Source: Gammaproteobacteria bacterium Ga0074134 | GTDB taxonomy: Bacteria > Pseudomonadota > Gammaproteobacteria > Ga0077554 > Ga007554 | Assembly (NCBI GenBank): GCA_001464965.1 | Contig: LNEJ01000034.1 | Location: forward strand, 1-64,000 | DNA length: 64,000 nt | Direction: 5' to 3' | Shown here: positions 19,887 to 30,303 of the stretch, piece after piece | Position numbering within the stretch: position 1 is the stretch's first letter | Layout: every line of letters begins with the position of its first letter | Notes under the pieces: generated by a model | What the model was told of the DNA's origin: nothing | The model's input: the letters and a program-made list of their open reading frames with translations, nothing else | Database searches by the model: none | Translations under genes and position numbers: made by a program

Positions 19887-20966
19887 CTACAGCACCGCTC
19901 CGGGATAAGATCCCAGCACTTTCATCATCGCCGCCTCATCACCCAGCTCCTGCAATGCCTTGGCAACATTAGGGTCCTGGCTATGGCCTTCTATATCGAT
20001 AAAAAACACATAGTCCCACATGCCGCGCCGTGACGGGCGTGACTCGATGCGCGTCATGGATATGCCGTGACGGAAAAGCGGCTCAAGCAGACGATGCAAA
20101 GCCCCCGGACGATTGCGTGCCGAAAGCAGCAAGGAAGTTTTGTCATTACCACTGGGCGGCGGCGATTTCGTGCCGATCACCAGAAAGCGCGTGGTGTTGT
20201 CCGGCTCATCCTCGATGTTGGCCGCCAGAATATTGAGTCCATAGATCTCCGCCGCCGTCGCGCCCGCGATGGCCACTACCCCTGCTTCCTGAGCGGCACG
20301 GCGCGCGGCCTCCGCATTGCTGCTCACGGTCACATGCTCCACGCCGGCAAGATGCGCCTCAATCCATCCGCGACACTGGGCCAATGCCTGCTGGTGCACA
20401 TACAAACGGCCAACGCCATTGATGGCATCCATCTTGCCCAGCAGGTTATGATGAATACGCAGCTCCACTTCGCCGCAGACCCTGAGCGGTGAACTGATGA
20501 ACATATCGAGGGTGTGATTGACCACGCCCTCCGTGGAATTTTCCACCGGCACAACGCCATAATGCGACGCCCCCGCCTCGACATCACGGAACACCTCGTC
20601 AATGGCACCATGTGACACAGTGCGCACCGAATGGCCAAAATGCTTGAGGGCGGCAGCCTGGGTAAAAGTACCTTCCGGGCCGAGAAAAGCTATTTTCATA
20701 GGCTGTTCCAGGGCCAGACAGGCCGACATGATCTCGCGGAACAAGCGCGCCATTTCCTCGCCGCTCAACGGGCCGGTGTTGCGTGCCAGCACATTACGCA
20801 ACACCTGCGCCTCGCGCTCGGGGCGATAATAGTCAGCCGCCTCACCGCCCAATTTAATCTTGGCGACTTCCTGGGCGCGCGCGGCACGCTCATTGATCAA
20901 TATCTGGATTTGTTCATCCAGATTATCAATGCGTGCGCGAATGGCTTGTAGTGCGTCGTTGGTCAT
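19887..20966 (-). CDS. pheA: Chorismate mutase / prephenate dehydratase (P-protein)
   Basis: 359 residues, three domains: AroQ-type chorismate mutase (residues 1-85, IRARIDNLDEQIQILINERAARAQEVAKIK), prephenate dehydratase (about 90-270, with the DNTTRFLVIG TRF motif near 258), and a C-terminal ACT domain (about 280-359, ESRPSRRGMWDYVFFID, the Phe-binding ESRP motif). Makes phenylpyruvate and is presumably inhibited by phenylalanine through the ACT domain. The start at 20966 gives the normal MTNDALQAIRARID; the longer frame runs into the intergenic repeat. Confidence 0.95.
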   Translation of the reverse strand: MTNDALQAIRARIDNLDEQIQILINERAARAQEVAKIKLGGEAADYYRPEREAQVLRNVLARNTGPLSGEEMARLFREIMSACLALEQPMKIAFLGPEGTFTQAAALKHFGHSVRTVSHGAIDEVFRDVEAGASHYGVVPVENSTEGVVNHTLDMFISSPLRVCGEVELRIHHNLLGKMDAINGVGRLYVHQQALAQCRGWIEAHLAGVEHVTVSSNAEAARRAAQEAGVVAIAGATAAEIYGLNILAANIEDEPDNTTRFLVIGTKSPPPSGNDKTSLLLSARNRPGALHRLLEPLFRHGISMTRIESRPSRRGMWDYVFFIDIEGHSQDPNVAKALQELGDEAAMMKVLGSYPGAVL

Positions 20967-21029
20967 AGTAAATTTTGCGTAACACACCAAGCGTGTGAAA
21001 CACACAATCGGTTACCTTAATGAGTGCCT

Positions 21030-21103
21030 AATGGCACGGCTGGTGGGTTACGGCGCAAAAAACGCGCCTCTTGTGCCCTATGGGTAAACCCACCCTACAT
21101 CAA
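21030..21103. repeat. GGTGGGTT...AACCCACC inverted repeat between serA and pheA
   Basis: GGTGGGTTACGGCGC near 21040 is matched by GTAAACCCACCCTACAT near 21085. The same GTAGGGTGGGTT core occurs at 44830 and 45791. Probably a dispersed REP-type element. Confidence 0.5.
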
Positions 21104-22267
21104 TTATAAAACCCGCACCGCCAGAACACCCTCAATGGCGGCAAGCTCCCGGATCACGGACTCTGGGATAGGTGTCTCCACGTCGGCCAGAGTGTAGGCC
21201 AGATTGCCCTTGGATTTGTTGAGCAGATCGACAATATTCAATCCGGCCTTGGCCATGGCGGTGGATATCTGCCCCACCATGTTGGGGACGTTGGCATTGG
21301 CGATGCCGATCCGGTAGCCCTCGGTGCGCGGCATGACCACTTCGGGGAAGTTCACGGAGTTGGTGATGTTGCCGTTTTCGAGGAAATCCCTCACCTGATC
21401 CGCCACCATGACGGCGCAATTGTCTTCCGCTTCCTCGGTGGATGCGCCGAGATGTGGCAGGGTAATCACGCGCGGGTGGTTTTTGAGCAGATTGCCAGGG
21501 AAGTCACACACGTAGCTGTAGATTTTGCCAGTGTTGATCGCCTCCACCAGCGCCGCATCGTCAATGATGCCGCTGCGCGAGAAGTTGAGCACCACCGCCC
21601 TCTTCTTCATGAGCTTGATGCGCTCGGCACTAAGCATGTTGCGCGTGGCATCCAGCAGCGGTATATGGAATGTGACGAAATCAACCTTGGACAATAAATC
21701 ATCGACACTGACGGCCTGTTGCACGTCGGAAGACAGCTTCCAGGCGGCCTGCACGGTGATCGCCGGGTCAAAGCCGATCACCTTCATGCCCAACTTGATG
21801 GCAAGATTTGCCACGCGGACGCCGATTGCCCCCAGGCCGATCACACCCAATGTGCGTCCTGGCAATTCAAAGCCAACAAAATCTTTTTTGCCTGCCTCGA
21901 CCTGTTTGTCGATACTGGCGTCATCGCCCTCGACATGGCGCGCGAAGTCCCACGCCTGGCAGATGTTGCGGTAGGCCAGCAACATACCCGCAAGCACCAG
22001 TTCCGCGACCGCATTGGCGTTGGCCCCAGGCGCATTGAACACCGGAATTCCAAGTGCACTCAATTTATCCACGGGAATATTGTTGACACCCGCACCCGCC
22101 CTTCCCACCGCCTTCACCGAAGAGGGGATCGGGTAATCGTGCATTTTAAACGAGCGCAACAGGATCGCGTCGGGGTGCTGCATTTCGGAAGCAACTTCAT
22201 ACCTGTCACGCGGCAGCCGTTCCAGGCCTGTGACAGAAATATTGTTCAACGTCAGTATTTTGAACAT
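21104..22267 (-). CDS. serA: D-3-phosphoglycerate dehydrogenase
   Basis: 387 residues, the short form. First step of serine synthesis. The NAD-binding segment GVIGLGAIGVRVANLAIKLGM is near residue 142; RAGAGVNNIP near 57 and LPHLGASTEEAEDNCAVM near 282 hold the active-site Arg and His. The C-terminal 70 residues form an ACT domain (NVPNMVGQISTAMAKAGLNIVD). It lies between serC and pheA, so serine and aromatic synthesis genes are interleaved. The 137-base gap after it contains a GGTGGGTT/AACCCACC repeat. Confidence 0.95.
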   Translation of the reverse strand: MFKILTLNNISVTGLERLPRDRYEVASEMQHPDAILLRSFKMHDYPIPSSVKAVGRAGAGVNNIPVDKLSALGIPVFNAPGANANAVAELVLAGMLLAYRNICQAWDFARHVEGDDASIDKQVEAGKKDFVGFELPGRTLGVIGLGAIGVRVANLAIKLGMKVIGFDPAITVQAAWKLSSDVQQAVSVDDLLSKVDFVTFHIPLLDATRNMLSAERIKLMKKRAVVLNFSRSGIIDDAALVEAINTGKIYSYVCDFPGNLLKNHPRVITLPHLGASTEEAEDNCAVMVADQVRDFLENGNITNSVNFPEVVMPRTEGYRIGIANANVPNMVGQISTAMAKAGLNIVDLLNKSKGNLAYTLADVETPIPESVIRELAAIEGVLAVRVL

Positions 22268-22291
22268 GGTTTTCGACCCTAACCTATTAGA

Positions 22292-23374
22292 CTATCCATG
22301 GCGCTTCTCAAAATCGGCCATAAAGGCAATCAGCGCATCCACGCCTTCTTCCGGCATGGCGTTGTAGATGCTGGCGCGCATGCCGCCCACAGAGCGATGG
22401 CCTGCCAGTGCCACCAAACCCACAGCCTCCGCCTCTTTGAGGAAGGTTTTGTCGAGATTGGCGTCGGCCAGGGTAAACGGCACGTTCATCCACGAGCGGC
22501 AGGCCGGATCCACCGGGTTGGCATAGAAGGGAGAGGTGTCGATAGCGGCATATAGCTTGTCCGCCTTGCGCTTGTTGACTTCAGCCATCGCCTTCAAACC
22601 GCCACGGCGCTTGATCCAGTCGAACACCAGTCCGGCGCAGTACCAGCCGTAGGTCGGCGGAGTGTTGTACATCGAACCGTTGTCGGCGTGCGTCTTGTAA
22701 TCAAGCATGATGGGCGTACCAGCCACGGTCTGGCCGATCAGGTCGTCGCGGACGATCACCACCGTCAGCCCCGCCGGGCCAATGTTTTTTTGCGCCCCGG
22801 CGTAGATAATACCGAACTTGCTCACATCAATCGGGCGCGACAGCAGCGTCGACGACATGTCCACCACCAGCGGCACATCGCCGGTCTGCGGCACCCAATG
22901 GAACTCCACGCCACCGATGGTCTCGTTCGGCGTGTAATGGACATAGGCGCTGGAGGCATCAAGCTGCCACTGCGTTTGCGCAGGGATCGTCGAGTAGTTG
23001 CTCGCCTTGGACGTGGCGGCGACATTCACTTCGCAGTAACGCTTGGCCTCGCCAATGGCCTTTTCCGACCACATGCCGGTATTGATGTAATCCGCCTTGG
23101 TTTTGCCGCGCAGCAGGTTCATCGGCACCATGGCAAACTGGCTGCTCGCGCCACCCTGCAGGAACAACACCTTATAATTGGATGGAACAGCCAGCAACTC
23201 GCGCAGATCGGCCTCGGCCTGCTCCGCAATGGACATGAATTCCTTGCCGCGATGGCTCATCTCCATCACCGACATGCCCGATCCCCGCCAGTCGAGCATC
23301 TCATCCCTGGCCTTCTCGAGAACTGCCTGCGGCATCACCGCCGGTCCGGCGCTGAAATTGTATATGCGTGACAT
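22292..23374 (-). CDS. serC: Phosphoserine aminotransferase
   Basis: 360 residues. PLP enzyme, second step of serine synthesis, also used in pyridoxine synthesis. The Schiff-base lysine is in GAQKNIGPAGLTVV near residue 193; QGGASSQFAMVPMNLL near 75 binds the cofactor phosphate; HRSVGGMRASIYNAMP near 328 is the C-terminal signature. The start at 23374 gives MSRIYNFSAGPAVMP, the usual N-terminus. It is 33 bases after gyrA and 24 before serA. Confidence 0.96.
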   Translation of the reverse strand: MSRIYNFSAGPAVMPQAVLEKARDEMLDWRGSGMSVMEMSHRGKEFMSIAEQAEADLRELLAVPSNYKVLFLQGGASSQFAMVPMNLLRGKTKADYINTGMWSEKAIGEAKRYCEVNVAATSKASNYSTIPAQTQWQLDASSAYVHYTPNETIGGVEFHWVPQTGDVPLVVDMSSTLLSRPIDVSKFGIIYAGAQKNIGPAGLTVVIVRDDLIGQTVAGTPIMLDYKTHADNGSMYNTPPTYGWYCAGLVFDWIKRRGGLKAMAEVNKRKADKLYAAIDTSPFYANPVDPACRSWMNVPFTLADANLDKTFLKEAEAVGLVALAGHRSVGGMRASIYNAMPEEGVDALIAFMADFEKRHG

Positions 23375-23407
23375 TGTGAACAAGCTCCTCTTATTTTTGA
23401 GTGTTGA

Positions 23408-26005
23408 TTATTCTGGCCCCTGGTCCCCGGCCTCTGACGGTTCCTCCGCCTGATCGCCGGCCTCGCCTCCTTCATCCGCAAGGCTTTCAACCCGCTCAAC
23501 GACGACCAGCTTCTCGCCCTTGCCAAGACTGATCAATTTGACGCCCTGGGTATTGCGCCCCAGCACCGACACCTCGCTCACACGGGTGCGCACCAGCGTG
23601 CCACCGTCGCTGATCAGCATGACCTCATCCTCGTTGCTGACGAGCGCCGCGCCGATCACGGCGCCGTTACGCTCACTGCTCTGGATCGAATTTACACCCT
23701 GACCACCACGGCCATGCACAGGGTAATCGCTGATCGGCGTGCGCTTACCATAGCCTCTTTCGGTGGCGGTGAGCACATCCCCTTCCCCGCCGGAGATGAT
23801 CAGCGAAATCACCTGGTGGCCCGGCGCCAAGGTGATGCCACGCACACCGCGTGCGGTGCGGCCCATCGGGCGCACATTGTCTTCGCTGAAGCGCACTGCC
23901 TTACCGCTGCTGGCAAACAGCATCACGTCCTTCGTGCCATCGGTGATGTCTACTCCGACCAAGCGGTCATCGCCAAACAACTCCAAGGCGATAATACCGC
24001 TGGTACGCGGACGCGAGAAATCCTCAAGCGGCGTCTTTTTCACGGTACCACTGCTGGTTGCCATGAACACATACTTGTCTTTTTCATACTCGCGCACCGG
24101 CAGGATAGCGTTGATGCGCTCACCTTCCTCCAGCGGCAGCAAATTGACCATCGGCTTACCGCGCGCGATACGGCTGGCCTGGGGAAGCTCGTAGACTTTC
24201 ATCCAGTAGACCTTGCCGCGGCTGGAGAAGCACAGAATGGTGTCATGCGTGCTGGCAACGAACAGCTTGTCGATGACATCCTCTTCCTTCATGCTGGTGG
24301 CCGTCTTGCCCTTGCCGCCACGCTTTTGCGCACGGTACATCGAAAGCGGCTGGGACTTGGTGTAACCGGCATGAGAAAGCGTGACTACCACGTCTTCCTC
24401 GGTAATCAAGTCTTCCAGACTGAGATCCTGGTGCGTGGTGATAATCTCGGTGCGGCGCGTATCACCGTATTGCTCGCGGATAGCGAGCAACTCGTCGCGG
24501 ATCACCTGCATCAGACGCTCGGGGCTGCCCAAAATATCAAGCAGGTCATTAATCTTGAGGAGTATTTCTTTATATTCATTAACTATCTTGTCCTGCTCCA
24601 GTCCGGTCAGGCGATGCAGACGCAGATCCAGAATCGCCTGGGCCTGAACCTCGGACAGGCGATAGCCCGCCACATCCATGCCAAACTCCGGCGCCAGACC
24701 CTCCGGGCGAGACACGGCAGCCCCGGAGCGTGACAGCATTTCCGTCACCATCCCCGGCGCCCAGATGCGCTGCATCAGACCAAATCGGGCCTCGGCGGGG
24801 CTGGGAGCGGCCTTGATTAGCGCGATGATCTCGTCGATATTGGCCAGCGCAACCGCCAGTCCTTCGAGGATATGCGCGCGTTCACGCGCCTTGCGCAGCT
24901 CGAACAGGGTGCGGCGCGTCACCACTTCGCGGCGATGGCGGACGAAGGCCTCGAGGATCTGTTTCAGGTTCAGCAGGCGCGGCTGGCCATCCACCAGCGC
25001 CACCATGTTGATACCGTAGACGTTCTGCATCTGGGTCTGCTGCCACAGATTATTGAGCACCACCTCGGCCACCTCGCCACGGCGCAGCTCGATCACCATG
25101 CGCATGCCATCCTTGTCGGATTCATCGCGCAACTCGGTGATGCCCTCAAGCTTTTTCTCCTTCACCAGATCGGCGATTTTCTCCAGCAGCATTGCCTTGT
25201 TCACCTGATAAGGCAGTTCGGTGACGACAATGCTGTGCTTGCCGCTCTTGTCGTCAGTCTCGACATGGCTGCGTGCCCGCACATAAATGCGCCCGCGCCC
25301 GGTGTGATAGGCATCGACGATGCCACGCGCGCCGTTAATGAAGGCGGCCGTAGGGAAATCCGGGCCGGGGACATACTCCATCAACCCGGAAATTTCGATG
25401 CTGGGATCGTCGATCAGCGCGATACAGGCGTTGACGACCTCGGTCAGATTGTGCGGCGGGATGTTGGTCGCCAGACCGACCGCGATACCCGCAGAACCAT
25501 TGATCAGCAGGTTGGGGATACGGGCGGGGAATACCTTGGGTTCGCGCTCGGATTCGTCATAATTGGGAACGAAATCGACCGTCTCCTTGTCGATATCCGC
25601 CAGCAGTTCATGCGCAATACGCGACATGCGCACCTCGGTATAACGCATCGCCGCCGGGGCATCGCCATCCACCGAACCGAAATTGCCCTGTCCATCGACC
25701 AGCATGTAACGCAGCGAAAATGGCTGGGCCATGCGCACGATGGTGTCATACACCGCCGTATCGCCGTGCGGATGGTATTTACCGATGACATCGCCCACCA
25801 CGCGGGCCGATTTCTTGTAAGACTTGTTCCAGTCGTTACCCAGCTCGCGCATGGCGAAAAGCACGCGCCGATGCACTGGCTTGAGGCCATCGCGAACATC
25901 GGGCAGCGCACGCCCGACGATGACGCTCATGGCATATTCCATGTACGACTGCTTCATCTCCTCTTCAATATTGACGGGGAGAACTTCTTTGGCGAATTGA
26001 TTCAT
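23408..26005 (-). CDS. gyrA: DNA gyrase subunit A
   Basis: 865 residues. Type II topoisomerase subunit that cuts and rejoins [14 protein letters not shown] near residue 120 holds the catalytic Tyr; the winged helix segment [10 protein letters not shown] has Thr at the place of E. coli Ser83 and Asp at 87. The C-terminal beta-pinwheel repeats follow, with a GyrA-box QKRGGKGKT near 552. The tail is acidic (many Glu and Gly). The start at 26005 ([16 protein letters not shown]) is the usual one; the frame extends 13 codons up to a TTG without support. It heads the gyrA-serC-serA-pheA group. Confidence 0.97.
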   Translation of the reverse strand: MNQFAKEVLPVNIEEEMKQSYMEYAMSVIVGRALPDVRDGLKPVHRRVLFAMRELGNDWNKSYKKSARVVGDVIGKYHPHGDTAVYDTIVRMAQPFSLRYMLVDGQGNFGSVDGDAPAAMRYTEVRMSRIAHELLADIDKETVDFVPNYDESEREPKVFPARIPNLLINGSAGIAVGLATNIPPHNLTEVVNACIALIDDPSIEISGLMEYVPGPDFPTAAFINGARGIVDAYHTGRGRIYVRARSHVETDDKSGKHSIVVTELPYQVNKAMLLEKIADLVKEKKLEGITELRDESDKDGMRMVIELRRGEVAEVVLNNLWQQTQMQNVYGINMVALVDGQPRLLNLKQILEAFVRHRREVVTRRTLFELRKARERAHILEGLAVALANIDEIIALIKAAPSPAEARFGLMQRIWAPGMVTEMLSRSGAAVSRPEGLAPEFGMDVAGYRLSEVQAQAILDLRLHRLTGLEQDKIVNEYKEILLKINDLLDILGSPERLMQVIRDELLAIREQYGDTRRTEIITTHQDLSLEDLITEEDVVVTLSHAGYTKSQPLSMYRAQKRGGKGKTATSMKEEDVIDKLFVASTHDTILCFSSRGKVYWMKVYELPQASRIARGKPMVNLLPLEEGERINAILPVREYEKDKYVFMATSSGTVKKTPLEDFSRPRTSGIIALELFGDDRLVGVDITDGTKDVMLFASSGKAVRFSEDNVRPMGRTARGVRGITLAPGHQVISLIISGGEGDVLTATERGYGKRTPISDYPVHGRGGQGVNSIQSSERNGAVIGAALVSNEDEVMLISDGGTLVRTRVSEVSVLGRNTQGVKLISLGKGEKLVVVERVESLADEGGEAGDQAEEPSEAGDQGPE

Positions 26006-26208
26006 CGGGAAAGCGGCATCCTTACAGGCTTCATGCAAGCCCAAGAGCTTTTTGGTGTGGGGTTAACGATATCCTGCCGATCTTTTTGCATAAGCCGGAA
26101 ATGTTACCATAAACATGGGGCTTGCTGCACTTTAAGAATTGATTGCGCGTCATTATTCAGTGAAAAAAACCGTGCCGCCGGAATGCTGAAAACCGTGCGA
26201 TGCGCTTC

Positions 26209-26244
26209 GCACCCGCAAATCCCCTTTACGGGATTTGCGGGTGC
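26209..26244. repeat. Perfect 15-bp inverted repeat upstream of gyrA
   Basis: GCACCCGCAAATCCC and GGGATTTGCGGGTGC pair exactly around a 6-base loop (CTTTAC), about 200 bases upstream of the gyrA start. The region 26045-26410 has no gene; apart from this hairpin and AT-rich stretches, I see nothing else in it. Confidence 0.7.
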
Positions 26245-26410
26245 CATGCAGCATACCCATAAAATATGACAAACTATTGATTATTATAAATATATACTTA
26301 AAACGCCCAATTAATCACCAAAAGTAAGCAGTCAACTGCCATTTCCAGGATGATTGCCGCGCCAGCGCCAAACTTGCTTAGCCACCTTGTTCGCAAGGGG
26401 TGGCATTACC

Positions 26411-26518
26411 TCAGAAACCCTTAGACTCCTTCTTCGCCTTCTTCGCGGCCTTTTTTTCCTTCATAGTCTTGGCAGGCTGCTTCTTTGTTTCCTTCTTGCT
26501 ATCCACGCCTTTGCTCAT
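26411..26518 (-). CDS. Small lysine-rich protein, 35 residues
   Basis: Reads MSKGVDSKKETKKQPAKT followed by MKEKKAAKKAKKESKGF and a TGA stop: 15 lysines in 35 residues. AAGGAG lies 8 bases before the ATG, an excellent ribosome-binding site. Short Lys/Ala-rich proteins starting MSKG.D.KKE are, from memory, frequently annotated as hypothetical in beta- and gammaproteobacteria; function unknown, nucleic-acid binding is only a guess from charge. It stands alone between gyrA and the glycosyltransferase. The 145 bases between it and the glycosyltransferase stop hold nothing I recognise. Confidence 0.75.
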   Translation of the reverse strand: MSKGVDSKKETKKQPAKTMKEKKAAKKAKKESKGF

Positions 26519-26663
26519 GATTTTCGCTCCTTGATGATGCAGTTATGAACAGTGGGGTGATCCCACCATGGGTTGGCAACCAAAGCATTCTTTCAGGTTA
26601 TCACCATAAAGAAAATACATACAGGAAATACTATTTTTGCCGCTGTTTCATTCCACTTATATT

Positions 26664-27740
26664 CTACGGGCCACGGGATGACCGAAACTCCGAGGCCACT
26701 CTTTGATCTTTAATTACAATCTGTTCGATTGCATCAACCAAGCCGTCAACATAAGGCTGAATCGAATGATGCGTTTCATAATACACTTTGGCTGCATCGC
26801 CGATGCTTTTTCTCAGGCCTGGATCCGCCATAAGGAAATCAATAGCAGAACGCAATTCGTCAACCGAATCAGGCTCAACAAAGTACAGGGAACTCATGTG
26901 TTCACCATATTCCACCGTTGTGGCTGTTTTCGTGATAATGACTGGCTTGCCTAATGCCATCGCATCGAGCAGCACCATCTGGCCGGAGGATATTTTTTCG
27001 TTTTTAAGCGGCAGCACTACAATATCCGCGCCAGCAAGTTGCTTAATATAGTCACGTCCGTAGCATTGACGTAATATCGTTACATTTGCGGAAAGTTCCA
27101 CATCCTGAAGTGCGAAGGCGGAGTCGCAAATGATATGAGTTTGTATAGCAGGGGGCTGCGAGACTGCTTCACAAAGCTGCTTGTAATTTCGCCCTGAACG
27201 GCCTGCTGACAGCACGTACCCGTCATTGCTCGGCTCCAGGTCATGCGGCTTGTTAAAGACACCGCCATACAGTGTCGGGATGAACTTGGTGTTCTCTAAA
27301 TCAAAAAGCCCGGCATAGTACTTCTGCTCGAATTTCGAAAAGCAGGTCACCCCCACGGCCTGTGACAGCACAGATCGAAAGTACAACCGCCGCATTGCGC
27401 TTACGATGGCCGATTCGCGCGTGGTGTATATAAATCCCATCAATGCTATGGGAAACCGCTTTCGAGACAGGAGGCGGGCTATTACAAGCCCAATCAGCTC
27501 CATATCGGAACTGACGCACACAAGGTCGGGCTGTACATCCCTCCGGGCAATTCTTTGCCCGCTCCGGAATGCATACCATATCAACTTGGGCAGCTTAAGA
27601 GCCAACTGAATACGGTTTTGATACCGCAGCCCAGACAATTCACCGCAATCAAAAGAGGCCCCAGGTATCGCTTTTTGTAATAACTGAACCAGAGGCCAGT
27701 TGGATTTCACCATGGGAAATATAAAATGAATATTCATCAT
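26664..27740 (-). CDS. Glycosyltransferase, GT4-like
   Basis: 358 residues. The C-terminal half has the GT-B pattern of family 4: YVLSAGRSGRNYKQLCEAV near residue 172, then the ADIVVLPLKNEKISSGQMVLLDAMALGKPVIIT segment from about 233, with the conserved Gly-rich loop and EX7E-like region (here Asp/Glu changed). The N-terminal half is less conserved (HFIFPMVKSNWPLVQLLQ). Sugar donor and acceptor cannot be inferred. Likely surface polysaccharide synthesis, but it is separate from the rml locus. The gene appears more AT-rich than its neighbours, consistent with acquisition. Starts with two consecutive ATG codons and no clear ribosome-binding site. Confidence 0.78.
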   Translation of the reverse strand: MMNIHFIFPMVKSNWPLVQLLQKAIPGASFDCGELSGLRYQNRIQLALKLPKLIWYAFRSGQRIARRDVQPDLVCVSSDMELIGLVIARLLSRKRFPIALMGFIYTTRESAIVSAMRRLYFRSVLSQAVGVTCFSKFEQKYYAGLFDLENTKFIPTLYGGVFNKPHDLEPSNDGYVLSAGRSGRNYKQLCEAVSQPPAIQTHIICDSAFALQDVELSANVTILRQCYGRDYIKQLAGADIVVLPLKNEKISSGQMVLLDAMALGKPVIITKTATTVEYGEHMSSLYFVEPDSVDELRSAIDFLMADPGLRKSIGDAAKVYYETHHSIQPYVDGLVDAIEQIVIKDQRVASEFRSSRGP

Positions 27741-27798
27741 TTCATCAAATCACTTACGCATTTTCCTGCGGCCTGGCTCGCCGATACCATATATGAAC

Positions 27799-28287
27799 CT
27801 ACGCCACACCGCTCGCCACCGCAATCCCATACATCACCGCCCACGCATATACCCCCGCCACGAGGTCATCGATCATCACTCCCACTCCACCGCTGACGTG
27901 GCGGTCAAGCAGGTGTATTGGCCAGGGCTTCCAGATATCGAACAGGCGGAACAGGCCGAATCCGATCAGCATCCACAGCCATCCCGCCGGGGCAGCGGCC
28001 ATGGCGACGAGGTAGCCTACGATCTCATCCCACACGATGCCGGGGTGGTCATGCACGCCGAGGTCATGCGTGGTGACGTGGCATAGCCATACGCCTAGCG
28101 CGAACAATGCTGCGGTGACAGCAAGATATCCGGTGAGCGGCAGGTGTTGCAACAACAGATAGCAGGGAATGCCAACCAGCGTACCGAAGGTGCCGGGAGC
28201 AACTTTTATGGCGCCCGCGCCGAATCCGAAGGCGGCGAAATGGATGGGGTTCGACCAGATGCTGGCGGGAACCTCAGGTTTATTCAT
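27799..28287 (-). CDS. pgpA: Phosphatidylglycerophosphatase A
   Basis: 162 residues, integral membrane enzyme removing phosphate from phosphatidylglycerophosphate. The signature HDLGVHDHPGIVWDEIVGYLVAM near residue 75 (metal-binding Asp/Glu) and DRHVSGGVGVMIDDLVAGVYA near 128 are intact. Last gene of the nrdR-rib-nusB-thiL-pgpA operon, 5 bases after thiL. Confidence 0.93.
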   Translation of the reverse strand: MNKPEVPASIWSNPIHFAAFGFGAGAIKVAPGTFGTLVGIPCYLLLQHLPLTGYLAVTAALFALGVWLCHVTTHDLGVHDHPGIVWDEIVGYLVAMAAAPAGWLWMLIGFGLFRLFDIWKPWPIHLLDRHVSGGVGVMIDDLVAGVYAWAVMYGIAVASGVA

Positions 28288-28292
28288 GGTGA

Positions 28293-29264
28293 TTAAAGAC
28301 TAAAGTGCTGGTAGCCGCTGGCAGCGGGCTCGAAGACCTCACCATTGAGCAGACAACGCAGGCCATGCGAGCTTTCGATCACGCCGATGCGTGTGCAGCC
28401 GCCGGGATAACGGGCGAGTAGCTGCTCGGCTTCTGCCTGTTTTTCGGCAGGGACGGTAAAACACAGCTCATAATTATCGCCGCCAGAGAGAGGCAAATTC
28501 CACCGCTCTTTGTGCTTTGCCATTGCAGCAAAGGCCGTGGACACCGGGATATGCTCTACTTCCACCGTTGCGCCAACGCCACTGGCCTTGAGAATATGGT
28601 CGAGATCGGCAGCCAAACCGTCGGATATATCGATAGCCGCGGAAGCTATGCCGCGCAAGGCCATCCCCGTCTGGATGCGCGGTGTGGGGCGTTCCAGTCG
28701 CTCGGTAAGAAAGGCGGCATGGGCGTGCGACAACTCTTCCGCGCTGCCGCTCCGGGCGCGCAAGGCCAGGGCGGCATCCCCCAGCGTGCCTGTGACATAA
28801 ACCACATCGCCGGGGCGCGCTCCCGCGCGGCGCAGCGCCATGCCTTCCGGCACAAAACCGTGCATCTGTACGGTTAGGGTGAGAGGCCCACGGCAGGTGT
28901 CACCGCCGACCAGTTGCACGCCGTATTGCCCGGCCAGCGCAAACAGACCCGCGCTGAAAGCCGCCAGCCAGGCCTCATCGGACTGCGGCAAGGTGAGCGC
29001 GAGAGTGGCCCACGCGGGTTCCGCGCCCATCGCGGCCATATCGCTGAGGTTGACGGCCAGTGCCTTGTAGCCCACTCCAGCGGGATCGGCATCGGGGAAG
29101 AAATGCACGCCGGACACCATGGTATCCATCGCCACCACCAGATCACTGCCGGGCGGCACACGCAGCACTGCACCGTCATCGCTGATGCCGAGCACCACAT
29201 CTGGGCGTGAAACGCCATGATGGGCAAAGTACCGCTCGATAAGATCGAATTCTGACACTGGCAT
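28293..29264 (-). CDS. thiL: Thiamine-monophosphate kinase
   Basis: 323 residues, PurM-like fold. Phosphorylates thiamine phosphate to thiamine pyrophosphate. GISDDGAVL near residue 25, MDTMVSGVHFFPD near 46, VGGDTCRGPLTLTVQ near 119 and AIDISDGLAADLDHI near 210 bind ATP and Mg. The usual GGEDYEL loop is GGDNYEL here, a mild change. Sits 3 bases after nusB. TPP is needed by the por operon enzyme among others. Confidence 0.94.
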   Translation of the reverse strand: MPVSEFDLIERYFAHHGVSRPDVVLGISDDGAVLRVPPGSDLVVAMDTMVSGVHFFPDADPAGVGYKALAVNLSDMAAMGAEPAWATLALTLPQSDEAWLAAFSAGLFALAGQYGVQLVGGDTCRGPLTLTVQMHGFVPEGMALRRAGARPGDVVYVTGTLGDAALALRARSGSAEELSHAHAAFLTERLERPTPRIQTGMALRGIASAAIDISDGLAADLDHILKASGVGATVEVEHIPVSTAFAAMAKHKERWNLPLSGGDNYELCFTVPAEKQAEAEQLLARYPGGCTRIGVIESSHGLRCLLNGEVFEPAASGYQHFSL

Positions 29265-29267
29265 GAT

Positions 29268-29774
29268 CTACTCGCCTTGCGGCCTGGATCTCATTTGCAT
29301 TTCGGTTGCGCGCAGCTTGCGCGCCACCTTGTCGAGTATGCCATTGACATACTTGTGGCTCTGATCGGCGCCGAACACCTTGGCCTGCTCCACGCTTTCA
29401 TTGATAATCACCCGGTACGGGATCTCAAGACGGAATTTAAGCTCGTAGACGCCGATGCGCAGAATGGCGCGCTCCACGGGGTCGAGCTCCGGGATGGGAC
29501 GATCAAGCAGGGAGGCAAACTGCGCATCCAGCTCATCCAGGTGCGCGGGCACCTGATGCAGCAGCTCCTGAAAATAGGCCACATCGGCCTTTTTCATGTC
29601 ATGCTCGGTAACAAACTGGCTGTCGATGTCGCTGACATTCTGGCCGGTCACCTGCCATTGATAGATGGCCTGTACGGCACGCTGGCGCGCCAGGCTACGG
29701 GCGTGGCCGGGGTGCAATCTGCTTGGCCCGCGCCGTGCGGGCGCATTTTTTTTGTCTTCCACGGGCTGCGTCAT
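29268..29774 (-). CDS. nusB: Transcription antitermination protein NusB
   Basis: 168 residues, all-helical. RNA-binding N-terminal region [17 protein letters not shown] starts near residue 26 after a basic extension; [26 protein letters not shown] near 112 and [15 protein letters not shown] near 142 are the conserved C-terminal segments. Acts with NusE on boxA of rRNA operons. The ATG overlaps the ribH stop by 4 bases. Confidence 0.95.
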   Translation of the reverse strand: MTQPVEDKKNAPARRGPSRLHPGHARSLARQRAVQAIYQWQVTGQNVSDIDSQFVTEHDMKKADVAYFQELLHQVPAHLDELDAQFASLLDRPIPELDPVERAILRIGVYELKFRLEIPYRVIINESVEQAKVFGADQSHKYVNGILDKVARKLRATEMQMRSRPQGE

Positions 29775-30250
29775 GATTTATCGATTTGCTGCAACAGATT
29801 GATCATCTCGATGGCGGTCATTGCCGCGTCCACACCCTTGTTGCCCGCTTTGGTGCCGGCACGTTCAATGGCCTGTTCGATGGTATCAACAGTCAGCACG
29901 CCAAAGGCCACCGGCAGGTTATGTTGCATGGCGACGCCCGCCAGCCCCTTGCTGCACTCACCCGCCACATAATCGAAATGCGGCGTGCTGCCGCGGATCA
30001 CTGCGCCCACGGCAATGATGGCGTTGTAACGCTTGCCTACGGCAATGCGTTGCGCCACCAGCGGCAGCTCATACGCACCTGGCGCATACACCACGTCGAT
30101 GTCCTGCTCCGTGGCACCGTGACGCAACAGGGCATCCACCGCGCCATTGACCAGATGCTCGACAATAAAACTGTTGAAACGCCCGGCAATAATTGCAAAG
30201 CGTGTACCACGCACCGTGAAATCGCCTTCGATGGTTTTGATGTTTTTCAT
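29771..30250 (-). CDS. ribH: 6,7-dimethyl-8-ribityllumazine synthase
   Basis: 159 residues. Condenses ribityl-aminouracil with dihydroxybutanone phosphate. [23 protein letters not shown] near residue 20, [11 protein letters not shown] near 56 and [17 protein letters not shown] near 84 (catalytic His) are all present. The start at 30250 gives [11 protein letters not shown]. The gap to ribBX is 78 bases and contains the palindrome GATGGCATTGCCATC (30304-30318). Confidence 0.95.
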   Translation of the reverse strand: MKNIKTIEGDFTVRGTRFAIIAGRFNSFIVEHLVNGAVDALLRHGATEQDIDVVYAPGAYELPLVAQRIAVGKRYNAIIAVGAVIRGSTPHFDYVAGECSKGLAGVAMQHNLPVAFGVLTVDTIEQAIERAGTKAGNKGVDAAMTAIEMINLLQQIDKS

Positions 30251-30303
30251 GATTAATGACTCGCAGCTTGATAATTGATATTGCACACCTTCACGCAGTA
30301 AAA

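Noticed and set aside
25755-25800. Thr at the Ser83 position of GyrA as a quinolone resistance change
   Set aside because: Thr at this place is, as I recall, the normal residue in some gammaproteobacteria such as Pseudomonas, and Asp87 is unchanged.
24872-26269. 465-codon open frame on the plus strand
   Set aside because: Antisense to gyrA, no recognisable domain.
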